In this document: positions 62,144 through 64,000 of the stretch, in pieces
Layout: the number at the start of each line of letters is the position of its first letter
How positions within the stretch are numbered: position 1 is the first letter of the stretch
Assembly: GCA_037133675.1 (NCBI GenBank)
Contig: JBAXNR010000003.1
Coordinates: 1 to 64,000 of the forward strand
Origin: UBA4132 sp037133675
GTDB taxonomy: Bacteria > Pseudomonadota > Gammaproteobacteria > Methylococcales > Methylomonadaceae
DNA length: 64,000 nucleotides
Reading direction: 5' to 3'
Made by a program: the position numbers and the translations under genes
The notes under the pieces: generated by a model
Databases searched by the model: none
What the model was told of the DNA's origin: nothing
What the model saw: only the letters and a program-made list of their open reading frames with translations

Positions 62144-62181
62144 GAATGACTGCCAGTCCTTTAAAGTACTGGCAGTCATTC
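62144..62181 (-). terminator. 14-bp perfect hairpin at the end of rhlE
   Basis: GAATGACTGCCAGT (62144-62157) pairs with ACTGGCAGTCATTC (62168-62181), touching the rhlE stop codon. There is no T tract, so it may protect or end the transcript. Confidence 0.55.
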
Positions 62182-63458
62182 TATCGTGATCTTGTTCTAC
62201 CCGTTTTTCCAGTCGAACGTTTATCACTGGCTTTCGCTGGTTTTTTGCTGTGCCGCAAATCTTTTTTGCCCGTGTCTTTATGCGGGGCATTCTTTTTCGG
62301 TGCATCGATGACTTTGAGTGAAACAGGCTCATAGCCCGTATCAGCAATACGCGGAATTTGGCGTTTCAATAATTTCTCAATTTCCACTAATAAATACGCA
62401 TCTTCTGGACAGACTAAAGAAACCGCCGCGCCTGATAGCCCTGCGCGTCCTGTGCGTCCGATGCGGTGGATGTAATCTTCTGCTACTTGCGGCAAATCAA
62501 AATTAATAACGTGCGGTAAATTGTCTATATCCAAACCGCGTGAGGCGACATCGGTGGCGACTAATACCTGTACTTTGCCTGTTTTGAAATACTCCAAGGC
62601 TTTGTTACGCGCTCCTTGGGTTTTATCACCGTGTAAAGCAACCGTGCGTATGCCGTCTTCTATCAATTGTTTTTCTAAACGGTCTGCGCCGTGTTTAGTG
62701 CGTACGAACACCAGCACTTGTTGCCAGTTATTACTGCCAATTAAATAAGAAATTAACTCACGTTTATATTCCTTGCCGATGCCATAGACTATTTCTGAGA
62801 CGTTGTCAGCAGTGGCGTTTTGTTTGGCAACCGCGACTTCAACAGGATTATTCAGCAACTGCGCGGCGAGGGCTTTAACGCCATTCGGCACGGTGGCGGA
62901 AAATAACAGTGTTTGCCGTTGTTTAGGTAACAAGCCCATCAATTGTTTAATGTCAGGTAAAAAGCCCATGTCTAACATTCGGTCGGCTTCGTCTAATACC
63001 AAAAATTCCACGTTGGATAGATTAACGGCGCGTTGCTTAACGTGGTCGATTAAGCGTCCTGTGGTGGCGATGATGATGTCACAGCCACGGCGTAATTGGC
63101 GGGTTTGCATTCCGATACTCGCGCCGCCGACGATTAATTCAGCGTGTAGCGGCGAATTCGCGCCGTAAGTCTGCACGCTTTCATAAACTTGCGCGGCAAG
63201 TTCGCGGGTAGGTACTAAAATCAACGCTCGCACACGGCGTGGCGTTTGTTGTGGGTTGAACGTTTCCGTGAGTTTTTGTAATAACGGCAGGGTGAAACTG
63301 GCAGTTTTACCTGTGCCTGTTTGCGCCCCTGCCAGTACGTCTTTGCCCGCTAAGATTAACGGTATCGCTTGTTCCTGCACAGGCGTGGGCGTGGTGTAGC
63401 CTTGTTCGGCTATGGTTTTTAGTAGGGTTTCGGATAAGCCGAGTTTGTTGAAGGTCAT
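62181..63458 (-). CDS. rhlE: DEAD-box RNA helicase RhlE
   Basis: This is an ATP-dependent RNA helicase with the Q motif (MTFNKLGLSETLLKTIAEQG), AQTGTGKT, PTRELA, DEAD, SAT, and HRIGRTGR with the preceding VATDVASRGLDI. The basic C-terminal tail (KKDLRHSKKPAKAS) aids RNA binding. The frame stays open 47 codons upstream, but that stretch is a translated intergenic palindrome. The ATG at 63458 begins the Q motif, giving 425 residues, the family size. It works in ribosome assembly and RNA turnover. Confidence 0.95.
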   Translation of the reverse strand: MTFNKLGLSETLLKTIAEQGYTTPTPVQEQAIPLILAGKDVLAGAQTGTGKTASFTLPLLQKLTETFNPQQTPRRVRALILVPTRELAAQVYESVQTYGANSPLHAELIVGGASIGMQTRQLRRGCDIIIATTGRLIDHVKQRAVNLSNVEFLVLDEADRMLDMGFLPDIKQLMGLLPKQRQTLLFSATVPNGVKALAAQLLNNPVEVAVAKQNATADNVSEIVYGIGKEYKRELISYLIGSNNWQQVLVFVRTKHGADRLEKQLIEDGIRTVALHGDKTQGARNKALEYFKTGKVQVLVATDVASRGLDIDNLPHVINFDLPQVAEDYIHRIGRTGRAGLSGAAVSLVCPEDAYLLVEIEKLLKRQIPRIADTGYEPVSLKVIDAPKKNAPHKDTGKKDLRHSKKPAKASDKRSTGKTGRTRSR

Positions 63459-63517
63459 AAGTGATTTTGTGTAGGTGGTTGAGTGTGTGTAGTATGGCGC
63501 GGCGCGCCTAGACTGCA

Positions 63518-63538
63518 TTCCCACGCGGCGCGTGGGAA
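63518..63538. repeat. Dispersed palindrome, copy 4 (TTCCCACGC/GCGTGGGAA)
   Basis: Nine-base perfect arms with a 3-base loop are followed by CGAGAT. It lies between rhlE and the DUF1566 gene. Confidence 0.8.
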
Positions 63539-63549
63539 CGAGATTATTA

Positions 63550-63999
63550 TTATTTTTTATGTACAAGCCGAATAGCAGCGGCATAATCACGACTATCACC
63601 TTTATAACGCTTACCAGAGGCGAAATCTATTACCAATGGACATGAACCAGTAAAAAAAGAAAAATCTGTATCAGAGGACATATATATTTTTTGAGGAGTA
63701 TTAGGAAAGACCTCTGGATTTATAGTAACAGGTTTGTTTTCAAGTCTGACTAAGGTTCTTAACTCATCAATATTAGGTACACGCCAATCAGAATAACCTC
63801 CCCATTTATATTTTTTTGCTAGTTCTCCTGCAATTTGTAATGCTTGATTGCTATCATATTCTTTTGCTTGCCCTACACATGATTGACCATCCCATTGCTG
63901 ACCTACTGAACAACGCATCCATATTAGCTTTGTTGTTTTATCTATAGCTATGTCATTTTTGATTAGATAATTTCCTATTACTTTTTCTGTAGTTTTCAA
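63550..63999 (-). CDS. DUF1566 (Lcl-like) protein, probably cut by the window edge
   Basis: At least 149 residues are seen. The DUF1566 pattern is clear: NDIAIDKTTKLIWMRCSVGQ, QSCVG, then GGYSDWRVPNIDELRTLV, and a C-terminal AAIRLVHKK. Such domains occur in exported or surface proteins of environmental bacteria, with no known activity. The only in-frame start inside the window is TTG at its very edge, and no signal peptide is seen, so the true N-terminus probably lies outside. Confidence 0.75.
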   Translation of the reverse strand: MKTTEKVIGNYLIKNDIAIDKTTKLIWMRCSVGQQWDGQSCVGQAKEYDSNQALQIAGELAKKYKWGGYSDWRVPNIDELRTLVRLENKPVTINPEVFPNTPQKIYMSSDTDFSFFTGSCPLVIDFASGKRYKGDSRDYAAAIRLVHKK

Positions 64000-64000
64000 G

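Noticed and set aside
63459..63599. N-terminal extension of the helicase frame
   Set aside because: It translates the palindrome at 63518 and lacks a ribosome site; the Q motif begins at the ATG at 63458.
1..64000. CRISPR arrays, tRNA and rRNA genes
   Set aside because: No regularly spaced direct repeats and no tRNA cloverleaf or rRNA-like sequence were recognised on either strand by eye.

Overview
The window looks like a chromosome segment of a free-living, moderately AT-rich gammaproteobacterium. The housekeeping order (pcnB-folK-panB-panC, prlC-ubiD, ccmCDE, pheS, rhlE) and the protein sequences are gammaproteobacterial. A serine-glyoxylate aminotransferase, a hydroxypyruvate reductase and glyoxylate-handling genes fit a methylotroph, a methanotroph (Methylococcales) or a Beggiatoa/Thiothrix-like organism. 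WD40-caspase and CHAT proteins and dispersed GTTCCC/GGGAAC palindromes are also common in those groups. The genus cannot be fixed from the sequence. No rRNA, tRNA or CRISPR array was seen.

Positions 81-31522 are one co-directional minus-strand block. In transcription order it begins with a glycine-zipper lipoprotein, a membrane-anchored WD40-caspase, a very small TpsA-like exoprotein, its TpsB transporter and an exported TPR-CHAT protease. It runs on into a type VI secretion locus: tagH(fha), tssK, tssL (with an OmpA domain), tssM, a tagF-pppA fusion, tssA, tssB, tssC, hcp, tagJ, a class-3 lipase with a candidate immunity protein, tssE, tssF and tssG. Downstream are small proteins of unknown role (DUF3592-like, Gly-rich, DUF6970-like, LysM). 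TssJ, ClpV, VgrG, PAAR and the kinase PpkA are absent from the window. Fha, PppA and an N-terminal threonine motif in TssL suggest control by threonine phosphorylation.

Positions 31901-40340 hold parA, a 68-residue protein copying the ParA-contacting N-terminus of ParB, parB, ccmCDE, a nuclease, a DUF475 membrane protein, a cytochrome c4, pheS without pheT, a frameshifted J-domain gene and a TVP38 protein. Positions 40546-50418 are mostly housekeeping: panC, panB, folK, pcnB, an RDD protein, prlC, ubiD, a methyltransferase and a DUF457-type hydrolase. A possible MITE and several palindromes lie between ubiD and the methyltransferase.

From 50466 on the window is a mosaic. It holds a phosphomannomutase relic, a QseBC-like two-component system whose sensor domain carries an internal duplication, and a Septu-like ATPase/HNH defence pair. 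Next come a YfhL ferredoxin, hyi-glxR, a diguanylate cyclase relic and sga. Between sga and hprA sit a HEPN-like protein, a Rap1a/Tai-type immunity protein and a HicBA toxin-antitoxin pair. A glutaredoxin-like protein lacking active-site cysteines, rhlE and a partial DUF1566 protein end the window. The most unusual features are the caspase/two-partner-secretion/CHAT block feeding into the T6SS locus and the ParB-N mini-protein nested between parA and parB.
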